Shown here in pieces: positions 1 through 11,300 of a stretch of DNA of 64,000 nucleotides. The stretch covers positions 4,635,601-4,699,600 of the forward strand of contig NC_031475.1 in the NCBI RefSeq assembly GCF_000006565.2. Direction: 5' to 3'. Position 1 is the stretch's first letter; the number at the start of each line of letters is the position of its first letter. Both the position numbers and the translations under genes were made by a program. The notes under the pieces are model-generated. The model saw only the letters and a list, made by a program, of their open reading frames with translations, had not been told where the DNA came from and did no database searches. The DNA comes from Toxoplasma gondii ME49 (taxonomy: Eukaryota > Apicomplexa > Conoidasida > Eucoccidiorida > Sarcocystidae).

Positions 1-242
1 TTCACGATCCTCACAAAACACACAAACCGGGATCTCGAATTCGAAGATGCCACATTTTATTATTTTTCCTTCCTGTCTGATTCAGCGAAAGGCATCTCTA
101 GTTCCGTGCACCAAGCTTAGCTGCTATCCTCCAGGTTGGCTCCCCTCTCCGGGTTTCATAAGGAAAAGAAACTTCTGTTAAATCGGACGTCTGCACTAAA
201 GGCGCGGTCGCGTGCCCCGTGAGTTGAAAGAAGGAAATGCAC
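1..242. other. Probable intron of the BI-1 gene
   Basis: This stretch follows the exon-2 donor of the minus-strand BI-1 gene. I see no BI-1 coding similarity in it on the minus strand, so it is most likely intron 2; the next exon lies outside the window. Confidence 0.45.
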
Positions 243-961
243 CTGTCTTTCGCGACGATAGCTGCGGCAGAGAGCGACGCGAAGATCCCCATGGAAACGA
301 GGAAGGCCGTAGGAATAATCCGAGGGTTCAGAACATTCACGAAATAAAGATAGTCGCCAAGCATCATGCCAGTCGTGAAGCCAAATCCTCCAAAGTAGGC
401 AGCTCTCAAAGGCGTGGTCACCTGCATGCGCCAGACAACCACAAGAAACCCATAAAGTGCTTTCTGTGAACCGTGGCGATGCACCTTGCGCAGGCGAATC
501 ATGACTGCATGTGTAGGGAAGCACGGATGAGACTGAAGTCATATGAACTACCCTAGGTACCACAATGTCTCTGCTTATTCGACCTGAGCACCGGACGTAA
601 AAGGGTAGTGAGAGCAACTGCGGGGTCCCTTACGCAGCAGAGAAATGATGCATACCGTCTAGATCTCCGTTTTAGAAAGAGACGTGTATTGGCGTACCTT
701 GCCGGAGTAGACGGCTTCCGTGCTGGATGCCCCCAAACCCCAAACACAGAAGACCTGAACGCCGAGAAGAAGGAAAATGGGGAGCGCCAGAATGCGCTGC
801 TGGACGTACACGCCAACAGCCGTGAGAATGATGTTGGTCATGAGCGCTCCATAGACGCGAGTGAGGTGTTCCTGCTGAATGGGGCTCAGAGGCGCGAAAT
901 TGAAGATATGCTTCAAGTTCATAGCGCCCTGGCGCTGATTGTACTGCTCAAACACATTCAT
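243..961 (-). CDS. Bax inhibitor-1 (BI-1/TMBIM) family protein, 5' part only
   Basis: Two exons are visible. Exon 1 runs 961 to 698 (88 codons, donor GTACGCC) and exon 2 runs 463 to 243 (acceptor after CACAG, donor GTGCAT); the phases agree. The start ATG at 961 lies in a GTGAAAATG context, and the longer open frame to 1084 begins only at TTG. The N-terminus MNVFEQYN followed by FNFAPLSPIQQEHLTRVYGAL matches the BI-1 opening (a short MNVF-type start, then an F-x-x-L-T/S-P-x-x-Q-x-H-L-x-x-VY motif). Exon 2 carries the GFGFTTGMMLGD and NPRIIPTAFL segments that in BI-1 form the mid-protein membrane helices. BI-1 proteins are multi-pass ER membrane proteins that modulate calcium leak and stress-induced death. 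The remaining helices are missing because the gene runs off the left edge. Family assignment is firm from motif order; the role in this organism is inferred. Confidence 0.86.
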
Positions 962-2823
962 TTTCACAACGGGAGGGAACACCTTTTCTCGAAGACCGAG
1001 CGAGCGGCAGGGGAATTCTCCGGGGCGCAGACCACCAAAGGAACCGACGGAAAGAAGCAAAAAGAGCGTGTCTACCGGAATCAAAGGGAGTTGCGGCAGT
1101 TAGGAATTAGAAGGCCCCGATGATACGAGCAACAACATGGAAAGAAAAGCAGAGCTGATCGAAAAAAAAATCGCTGGCTCCACCGGTCGACAGCTGCCAC
1201 GGTCAAAAAGGCAACTTAGAGAGCGTGTAGATATGTTTGTGCTCAAGCAGCAATGCGTGCCACAAGTTTTCGTGATAATATGACATTCCATGCGACTTGT
1301 GCAGGTCGGTCTGCACAACATGCGAGGAAGACGAACGTGCCAACTGGGAGAAGAAAACCTATGCGTAGTCTGTGCGTGCCCGCCCGCCAGAGTTGCTCGC
1401 TTTCCAGTACTGCATGCGCTGGTATATCTGCGCTACGGATGGCAGGCGCTGAATTGACTAGGCACCGAAAGGGAAGTTTGCGTTAAACATAATTCGATAA
1501 ATCTCCAGCCACTTTCATCCCTGGACCTAATGCGAAGAAATTGTTTCGCTTCTTTTCCGCGTCGCGTCCGTTTAGTCGGTCTCTGGCAGGGAGCCTTCAT
1601 ACTGGTAAGCCACACAACGGGTGACCTTTAGTGCGCAACATCAGTCAACAGGGAACAAATTTTACAGTTTTCCTTGCGCAGCCTTTGAACACAGAAATCG
1701 ACCATGCAGCCTTCGTGGCGCATGGAGCCAGCGTGGTCGTCCGCACCGGTGAAGGGCCACAACAGAGAAGGTGTGGTCTTATAGCCTACGAGCAAGGCTT
1801 CATTGCCGGTATGTTTCCCGATTGCGAGATCCGGTGCACGTAATTGAGATTGAACACGCGTATGCGAGGGAGGTATTCTTTTGTGCTATAGTTCTGTTGG
1901 TGTTGCCACAGATCCCTGGAAATCGGAACAGCGTGCTTGAAGTGACTAGTCTGCAACTAGCGGCTAGCGATGGGGTGGGTTCTGTAACTGGAGCAGCGAC
2001 GTCACAGAACTCGTGTTCGATTCATGCTAGGAAATCCAGTCAGTGTACTAAACGGGCGAGAGTTAGCAGAAGAGCAGAAGGAACATAACGCACTCTCATA
2101 TGTTGAACTTCCCGTCTAGACTGTCTGAGAACAGCAGTACTCCTATGCTATTCCAGAGTACATAAAGTGACTTTTCATCACCCGTTATTACTCGACGGTA
2201 TTCAGCGGTGGGGAGCGATACTCCCATAGAGGACACACAAACGCCCACCCCCCCCTTTCTCACCATCAAATCAGCCTGAGCTCCCTGAGAACAGACGCTA
2301 TTCTGTTGGACCAGTTGCGACTGTAGATTCAGCAGCTCACACTCGAGGTGGACTTCAAAAACTGCTGCATCTCAACGTCACCCTATGCACAGGCATTTAT
2401 TAGCTGTATGCATCCATTCATGTGCATGTTCCAGAGCATGCGAACTGAAACTTGCAAGAGCGCCTTCGGTCAAAGCAGTAGCAGCTACATGCTTTGAATT
2501 AAAGCATGCAACGTTGCCATAAATTTTGCACAATCTTGGTCTACACAAAGTAAGTTCTCGGCATGCTCTTAGCACAGCTGCCTTCTTGTGCTGACGAAGT
2601 GACCGATGTCACGACCCACAACTTCGGATCGCACTACATCACGGTAGCCTAATGCCAAACAATACTACCAGCGGTGTCCGGGACGCACCACCACCACCTT
2701 ACAACCACACTTGCTCGTTTATCCGTATAAGCGTGATGACTCGCTTCTATAGAGTTTGTGATTATTCATTTTACTCTCTGCTGTGGCATCTTCTTTCTGT
2801 TGCCTCTTCCGGAGCCACGGTCG
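962..2823. other. Intergenic region between two minus-strand genes
   Basis: It should hold the promoter and 5' UTR of the BI-1 gene (just above 961) and the 3' UTR of the gene ending at 2824. Open frames here are short, begin mostly at GTG or TTG, and show no family resemblance. No RNA gene was seen. Confidence 0.5.
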
Positions 2824-5691
2824 TCAACTTTTTTCGTCGGCGTAGTCAGCTAGTGGCTCAGCGGGAGACCACCAGTGACGTTTGGGTTCCCTAGTCTGTT
2901 GCGGGAAAGCGTCCAAGTCGCTCGGCTTTCCACGCTCTGCGCAGTCCGACAAAACTTTCCTCAATGTGTTGTGCGACTGAGGACAACTCGCTGTGTGAAC
3001 ACCAAGACATCCTCGTGCCCTTCGGTGTATCTCATCGGCCTCGTCCTGGTCAAAGTAGCTGGACAGCCGATTTCTCTCGACTGGTCCAAAGACATCCATC
3101 AGGTGCACGTGGCGACCCCGATGCTCCTTGCAGACAAACGAGCATTCTGTCCGTGGAAACGTCCCCACAACTCGTTGTGTTGCAGGGTGAAGGGCTCCCC
3201 ATAGGGAAGCCTTCTGCCTCCTATAGAACTTCTGTTGGCCGCGAGAAGCATCGGCAATCCTCGACTGCAATTCGCCAAAATTAGTAGACCTATCCATCCG
3301 CCACTCTAGATCTGCATTATCTCCAGTAGCGCGGAGCGACCCCCGATGTGGAGAAAACCTGGTTGAAGGGGACCTGTCTTCGCTGGTGAGACTCCTATGA
3401 CCAGTGGTCCGTAGGGTTTCATTCCATGGAAAAGTGGTCCAGTCGTCGAGTCCACTCTCGTACAATGGAACACACTCTCTGCTTGCAGGCCTGCCAAAAG
3501 CCTGAATTCGCTGTCTTGGGGCTTTCATTGGAGGATACCAGTCATACCTGCCCCAGAACGGCATTGGAATCGGCACACTCTCTTCTGGGTACGACGAACG
3601 ACATCTGCCACGGTGGCTACCCGCACTCACCGATACGCTGCGAGATGGCAAGATGCCTAGAGTCGCGCCTGCTCGCTTCCTTCTTCTCTCAGGGCTGGGA
3701 AAATGGCGGTTCGTCTGTGGCTCATCAAGCGATCCTAGTCTAGAGGAGAGAAGTTGTGCCGCTTCCCGTCCACGATGCCGGGACCGGAGACTTTCCGCCT
3801 GTACCAGATCGTGGTACGGCTCGCCCGTGACTTCCTGAAAGGATACCTCGGAAGCTGCAGAGTTTGAACGCCTTCCCCTCCGACACCCGCGAGTGACAGA
3901 GAGAAACGAACAGCCAGGATTGAACACGATGGAGTGTGGCCGTTTCTCGGGGGACTCTGCATTACACAGTGGGGACCAGAGCGACTTCTGGCGGCGCTGC
4001 TCCTTCAGCAGCAGGGGGGGAGCGGGGTAGGGCGGCGAAGGGGGCATATCGTAGTAAACCGGATCAGCAAGATTGTGATGAGGCCGGAATGAAATTGACG
4101 GGGGAAGCGGCTCTAGATCGTGTCGTTTGTACACGACACTCAGTGGCTGTGCGCCTGAGGGCTGGACTTCCAAGAGAGATGCCACACTGAAAAATAAAAG
4201 ACGCACAACAATAATACAAACGACGTGTATGGCAGAAAAAACACGCCGAATTCGCACCACATTAGACACCGGATCGGACCTTAGTAAACACTGCAGTCGG
4301 CCGAGTCTTTAAGTCCGGCAAAGCAAGAAGCGCCCGTGTCTCTGAAACGACGGCACCCACAGCAAACAAAGACACACAAACCTTTGTGGAATATTTCGTT
4401 CCCCAGTCCCTGGAATGAACCGCTAGAACTGTTGCCAGCCCCTCTTATATTTGTGATACGGAAACTGGCTGCACCCTTGTTCACCAGCCTTAGGTTCAGA
4501 CCTTAAAAAACGAATCCTCGCCTCGCGTGCAGTCCCGCAATGTGTCGTTGCCTACGTTTCTCGGATTTCGTCTCTTTCGATGTCACCTCCAGGTTCTGCG
4601 TGTGCCAGAGAAAATGTGGAAAGATGTGGCACCCCTCGTGTCGCTCGTTGAGTCCACGTTGCTCGCGATGCTTCACTCTCCAAATATGGTATCGGGTAGA
4701 GAATGGATTTGCGATCCATCATGCTTGCTCGCAAGTCTTTCCGCGTCGCGCCCCTCTCTGGTGGATCCCCAGCCCGGGTTTTGAAAAAATTCGGATACAA
4801 CTGACGCGCCATCAAGGCGTCACGGCCACCTGACGGCCCTATGATAGCGGAGGCTGTTGTCATTTTGATAAAGAGGAGCACGACTGCTAGGGGATGGAAG
4901 TCCCCTGTATGAGTGAGAGGCCGACCTTCTCTTGGTGGGGCGCTTTTGCTAGTGCGGCGTTAGTGGTTGCACTGCTGAGCAGCTCAGAATGGTCAATGTG
5001 AGCAGAGGACGAACGAGAAACACCCTCTGCAGTCAGGAGTTTGTCCGCGTGCCGGACAGCCACTCCCATAAACGGCTTAACGAAGTCACTTACAGAAACA
5101 ATCCGCTTGTTCGAAGCGGCTCTGCGGCGAACCGCCGACACACCGCGGGGAGGTGTGAAACAAGAGAGAGGCATATAAGAGCCTGAAATGCTCCACAATA
5201 CGGGACAGATGACCTACAGCCACTGGCACGGTAGGTGACACAAGAATGTTCATCAACCTGCAACAATCACTCCGCAACAAAGGTACACACCAATGATGGT
5301 GAAACCTCGAGAACAACTCACCAAATGCAGAGACTCGCTACAATTCTTGTGTTGTAGTGTTGCACAGACAAACGTGTCTCGCCTCGTGGAGTCACCCCAC
5401 TGCTGCCACCCGCTTCCTGAACATCCGCCCAGCAAGGGAAGTCGCGAATTACTGAAAAAAAAGTGGACCCCTGGAAAGTGCAAGGAGGAAAAGAGACCTT
5501 GGACACACTTGTGAAGGCAGGTGAAGCAAAGATGACGTTTGTTAACAGACGAGAGTATCGTTTACCTACTGCGACCGCGAGACCTCCGATGATTGCCCCA
5601 GTTGCCCGGAACAGACTCGCACGATGCTGCAAGGCCCAGGTCAGAGACTTCCGGAAACGGTATGCATACAGGTCCGTTACGCGATTTATCG
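2824..5691 (-). CDS. Unrecognised multi-exon protein, 5' end unresolved
   Basis: The last exon runs from 4186 to the TGA at 2824 (about 454 codons). It is rich in Pro, Arg and Ser, with a PPSPPYPAPP run near its start. Its open frame continues upstream only through a pyrimidine-rich TTATTTTTCAG that looks like a splice acceptor, so upstream exons are needed. A phase-consistent chain can be read on the minus strand: 5566-5691 (acceptor ACGCAG, donor GTAAACG), 5322-5451 (acceptor TTTTTTTTCAG, donor GTGAGTTG), 5094-5182 (donor GTAAGTG), then an exon starting after CACTCATACAG near 4907 and ending at a GTAGGC donor near 4555, then 4186-2824. The first of these encodes a basic stretch followed by a hydrophobic segment (ATGAIIGGLAVAVG), a likely membrane helix. 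I found no ATG exon upstream. No family is recognised. The last exon is the best-supported part. Confidence 0.42.
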
Positions 5692-8381
5692 CTGCGTGTA
5701 TATTGGAGTAAGTGGTACGCGAAAGACGAAAGCGACAAGCTCCCCACCACGCACTCGTCCACAAATATTAAGTACCAAAAAACAATCCCACTGCGAATTT
5801 ACAGAGGACACCAGTTGACTCGTGGCGTGTCGATTGGATTTAGGTGTCATTTCAATCGCCAAGCCACGATCACTGTTGCAGAGAACGCGGCACGCAAGTG
5901 CGCGGCAGTGTTGTCGCGCGAGCTGCTGCAGGTAGCCAAACCGCATTGTTGGCAAATTTTGTGCCCGACAAACGAGCGATGTCGTTCCGAACAGATTTCC
6001 CCGCACGAATATAGACGTAAAATCCTTTATAGTCTTCCCATAGTCTACAGAAATAGAGTGCGGGGAAGGTGAACGGTGGAACTCCACCAGCTCCCGCAAC
6101 AGTCGTCCGGTTTGCTATTCGATGCGAGCTAGCCAGTGCCATTAATGGAAGGAACCACTGCAACTTGCATGGGAATGCCGTGTTCGGCGATTCTGTCCAC
6201 CTGTTAAAGGGTCCCAGATGATGGAAAGCTGCTTCTGAAAGATAAAGCTGGAGCATGTGCCGTTGTACGTCGGAACAAAAACTCCACGTCAAGGATGTTT
6301 CGGCGCAGTGTACTAAAACACTTCGCTCGTGTCTGATTCCTCCACACTCCGCAGTGACCTCGAGATGACCGCAGGCCCAAAAAAGTCACTATGCCACCGA
6401 GGTGGAAAGCCAGTGTTTGTGTACCTTCTTTGGAAAGGGTGACTTGGAAGTGTTAGTTCCGTTGGAGCATGGAGCAGTAAGACAGAGCAAGACCGTACGT
6501 TGCGATTCTTCAACTCATGCTGGTGTGGGTGGGGATATGGCCAGTAGGAGCCATTGGTTGCAGGAGTAGTAAGAAGCTGCTAAAACTGGATTCATACACG
6601 ATTCATACAGTCCACAAATTCGAGACAGGAACCACCTCATTTATAACGACTCTCACCTGCTGGTAGAGGGGGTCATGTGCCCTAACGACTCCGGCAAGTG
6701 CAGGCGCTGTGCAATCAGTCACCAGAGGAAGGGAGTGAACCCGTCGGGATTTCCATTGAATGCATTTCCTTTGATTGGTAGGGACCATATTTGGCATAGC
6801 GTTATTGGTTTACCACTGATGGAAAGCGTTGTCCTAGGGAACTCTCGGGAGCGAAGGTCCGGTAAGAATACTAGAGCTCAGCGCAGCCTTCAATTGTTGC
6901 ACAGCAGATGACTCAGGTCTCCTGGGTCTTGCCGGTTACTTATTTCCCGTCCCCGCTAACTCCGTGACTATACCTGCGGAAGGGAAGAGCTTAGGTCGTT
7001 TCTTAGGTTGGCTTAAAATAAAAAAGAACTAACCATCAATCCGCCGGAGAGCCTCCGAATGTCAACGAATGCCTTCTCTATACAGGGCTCGTGATTGCGG
7101 TTTCTTCAGAAGCATGGCAGTAAACTTTGATTCTGCTGCCGCATGCAACGGCACCTACCCACAAGGGAGTTGCACTGCGCCAGATTGTCGTAAGAACCGA
7201 TCTACGCGAGGTCTTCTGAACGCGCTATTCAGTGGTTCCCAGATGGACGAGCTACCAACTCATACCGTTGTACTCTAGGACTGTGTTTCAGTCTGGATTG
7301 AGTTGCACGTTCTTCTCCACTCCGGCTGGAAAGATATGCCGGCGCTCGCAGAAAAAGGAACACTGTACGACGGCTGCGGTCATCTTCCCTTGGTCATCGA
7401 GGGTTTTCTTGGGCAGCATTCCCAACACAGTCCCCGCCCCGGCACTGTTTTTGTTTGCTTCCACATGCGATTGCCAGGGTCGCCTGCACGGAATGCTGTT
7501 CGTGAGAGATGATTCATTGATGCACACTGACACGCACTTGCAACACCATCAAGCTGACACCTCACCCTTTTTCATTCACTGTCCACCTACCACCCGCCCT
7601 CACGTTCGCGGTGATCCGACGTCAGCTGCTCTATTCGTCCCATCAGGAGCACGGCGTTCCTTCTGCTCCTGTCCCGACAGCTACTTTCTGCGTTAGTATG
7701 ATAACTGTTTTTCGCTTATTCATTATCAAGACGTTCGCTGCCTGGACCATGCCGATTTCACCACGCTGTAACTGCGGAAAATCCACCTGAACATAGGCCC
7801 ATGGGGGTTCACACGTTCTCCGTGCTCACTGCGTCAAACTGTTCGTTGCCACAAAGCCACGAAACTCGACGAACACTGCTTCCAGTCTTCTCAAAAAGAT
7901 TATCCGAACGCTGCAACGGTTCACAGCAACTATTCTGCGAAACCGTATCATGCCCAACATAAGACTCCTGCAAAGGATAGCACTAGGGATGGCTCGACGA
8001 GATTCGAAATCTCTTGGAAATGTGGCAGCGAGACGACATTTAAGTAGCCTTTCCTCCGTGTTTTGAGTCAAGCCGGTTCAGACCTGCGTGTTAATGGCTG
8101 CTCCACACCAAGGCTGCAACACAGCGCACGAGGCATCCAGCAAAACCACAGATTTCTGCGAAGCTCAGCACCCCTGGCTCCGAGTCACCCCCCCATTTCA
8201 TTGCTCAGCGGTTTCCAGTGAAAGCACTTGTCCGCTTGTTCGATACCACACCACTGCTTTTTTTCTGCATGCCACATCTTCCGAAGCGAGCTGCCTTCGG
8301 CTACAACAGAGAAACGAGGAAGACACACGTTATCCGCCCCGAAAATTAGTTCGTATGTACGGTCATTGCCGAGACTACTGC
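5692..8381. other. Region with no supported gene
   Basis: It should contain the 3' UTR of the monodehydroascorbate reductase-like gene (which stops at 8382) and possibly missing 5' exons of the gene ending at 2824. The open frames are short and unlike any family I know. Several acceptor-like and donor-like sites exist on the minus strand, but none could be chained to a start codon. Confidence 0.35.
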
Positions 8382-11300
8382 TTACCGGATAAGCTTCAAG
8401 ACCTCTGCAACGTCTTTCGCCTTCTGGATGGCCTCTGGTGACACGACAATCGCCGCATCGGCCGCTCGCTACAGGAAAAAAATTTCACCAAGATTATCAC
8501 TAAATCAACGGTTCTGGGTCTGAAGGTTTGCGAAACCACCTTGGCTACCCAGTCCTTTCCGATCCAGAATTAATACCGATATTTCCGCGAAGAGCAGTAA
8601 ACTCGCTACATTTTTTTCTCATGTCTAAGCGCTGACACACTAGTGCAATCAGAAAACGTGGCAAAAGGTAGCTCGACACAACCACCCCCAAGGTGATTGA
8701 CATATTAGTCCAGTGCTCCTCTTTAAGGCTCTTATTTTCCCTGATATGTTTCGCGAGCAAACTGCTGTCTTTTGCGGCGGTTCCATGAACACCTTAAGCG
8801 CTCTGGCCGGCACCCTTGTTTTCACGCCGAGGTATGTTGGAAGACTTAGATTCTCAGAAACAAGCAAAGGTAGCGTCCACAAATGCTCGCACCCTGGGCA
8901 ACACCCTAATGCCAGCAGGAAAAAAGTTCCAGGGTCCGAAAGGTCTAAACGGGCGCTGTCAAATCACGATTTCCTTGCGAATTTTCCCATGTACTGCAGG
9001 TTTGAGAGTGCGTTGCATTAGCCGCGTTTTAGCCCTCTACACGAGTGCCTGATTTCAGGTCTCTACAGATGCCCCTGACAAAAACACTCGACTTACTCGA
9101 AGCAGTTCTTCTTCGTCGGGTGCGCCTCCTTCAAGAAAAGCTCCCTGAACCGTGTGGTCTGCCTCGATCCACAACGCAACGATTTTCCTGGATATCTGCC
9201 GGTCAAAGTCGTTCACCAGCACTGGGGTACCTGATAAGACACGCAGAGGAAACAACCGACAAAAATATGTGCCAGTCAAAGTCGTTTACCAGCACTGGAG
9301 GACCCGCGAGGCAAGCAGCCAAAATGAAGAAAACAGAAAGCTGGGAGTTTACCCAAGCGTTTCCCACTGATACTAAGAGACCCGGAGGCTTAACATACAA
9401 GACGCCCATGAGACGTGCCAGTTCACGCTCCCCATGACAGAGAAGTTTCTTTTCACGAATTCGTTTTTGACAAAAGGTCAAAGAAACCGGTCATTGACAT
9501 CACCGGCACCGAAGTGCCTTTTCCCACGAGCCCCTGCCTCGCACGCAGCCTTCAGATACACCTCGAATTCCCCGAACTCTCCCGACCTAACGATTTTAGA
9601 TTGGTTGGTAAACAATATAAAACCGAGTACTGGTCTACTGGGTTAAAGACTGCCGAGTTGAACTGTGGATGACTTTCAGCGTCCAAGGCAGAACGCCGGA
9701 GTGAATACCCAGGAGGATGACTTCCCGTTGATAGGAACGATGTAAGTCCGTAAACCTCTAACCCAAGAACGTTTTTCGGAAAGCCAAGCCCCCCAGGAAG
9801 ACTCGCCTCCCCTGAAAAGACTGTCTTTCGACTCTTTTGTCACTGAGTCTCTCTGTGTCGTCGAGGGTTCTGGCAGAGGTTTGAGGGGGGTTCGGCGAAC
9901 CTTTGCTGAAGCCGAAGAATTTCCAGGAGAAATCAAAGATTCGCGAGTAGTAAATCGGCAAGAACTGGTACCCGCCGTCTCTCTCGTGGTTCTAAAGGCA
10001 CGGCAGGAATAACGCTACGAAAAAGATACAAAGATGCAACACTTCTACAACCTGACATTTGAGATTTGAGATGCCTTAGAAAGGCGGGGAAACCAATCCA
10101 CTACGCAGGATCCGTTTCTCTTTGAAAACCGAGAAGTGTTGTTCCACAAGCAACATGCATCTTATATGGTAGATGGGCTCCTGTTACTATCAGATACCGA
10201 CTGCGTTATTGTAGGACACATATTCGCCTTACATGAGATAGTTGTTCCCCAGCAACCTGGTCGTGTCGGCTAGCCACCGAGGGCTGAGGATACACTTCAT
10301 TGTTCGTCTCCAACCCCCGAATGCAGACCCAGAAAACGATTTTCCTACACAAAAAAGGCTCCCTACACCTGAATGCCCATTTTAACCGCACCCCCAGTCT
10401 CCACGCGTGTCACTTGCGTCCACTGAGAGAGATCCCTTCCCGGTCCTAAAATCCAGAGTGAGTTGAAACAGAATCACACACGCACATTGATACATATATA
10501 TATATATATATATATGCATTCATATGTAAATATATACATATATGAACAACGCTTTGTCTTCTTTTCTACTCACTTCAGCATCCGATTCGTTGGAATCTGA
10601 GTCTTTCTGTGGCGTGTCGGTGCGCGGAGGATCTCCGTCTTCGGCGGCTTCCAAAGCAGCTGCACTTTCGGACTCTTCTTGTTCAGCTTCTTGAAGAAGG
10701 TCGCAAGCCTCTCCGGCAGTCTTCTTCTCTCTTTCCTCCCTTTGCTCAAGGAATCGCAAATGCTTCGCCAGAAACTGCGCCATGGAACGAGCGTTCCACA
10801 CATGCTCGTACCGAACGGGTCTCCCCCCGTTCCTGGTCTGGGGAAAAGCCGCGACGTCTCCGAGAGCAAACACTTCTGGGTGCGGCTTCTGCGCAGAAGC
10901 CGCAGCGATCTGCACATCGCGAGAGGGGAAAGCCTGCAAGTTTTGATCTACCAGAATCCCTCCTCCCACGCACTCGTCTGCCAACATCAGCTGCCCTGAA
11001 AAAAACAGTTGAGACAGGGGACTCAGCCTCTGTTTTGTGAGAAAATAGTGCGCTCTCTCCTCGCCTCGATTCATCGAAACAGACAGTCGACAATGAAAGA
11101 ACCGCTTGCCAGCGCCAGATACTGGCGCGCAGAACTCGAATGGGGTTGTTTACCGATTGCTGTACAAATATATACGTATATATATGTGTGTGTGTGAATA
11201 AATAAAGACACATGGACTCTCGCCATCTTAGTGAGTTAGAAGAGGCACAGGGAAGGACGATGAGCAGCGCAGAAATCAGGGAAGGAGGTGAAGCCACGAC

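Noticed and set aside
961..1084. Longer N-terminus for the BI-1 gene starting at 1084
   Set aside because: The codon at 1084 is TTG, and the ATG at 961 gives the usual short BI-1 N-terminus.
4187..4269. Apparent signal peptide on the minus strand just upstream of the long exon ending at 2824
   Set aside because: The frame there starts at GTG, has no ATG, and runs through a textbook pyrimidine tract and CAG acceptor; the hydrophobic residues are most likely translated intron.
4675..4725. Possible tRNA anticodon-like hairpin (GGATTTGCGATCC)
   Set aside because: No T-arm or acceptor stem follows, and the stretch lies in a region readable as an exon on the minus strand.
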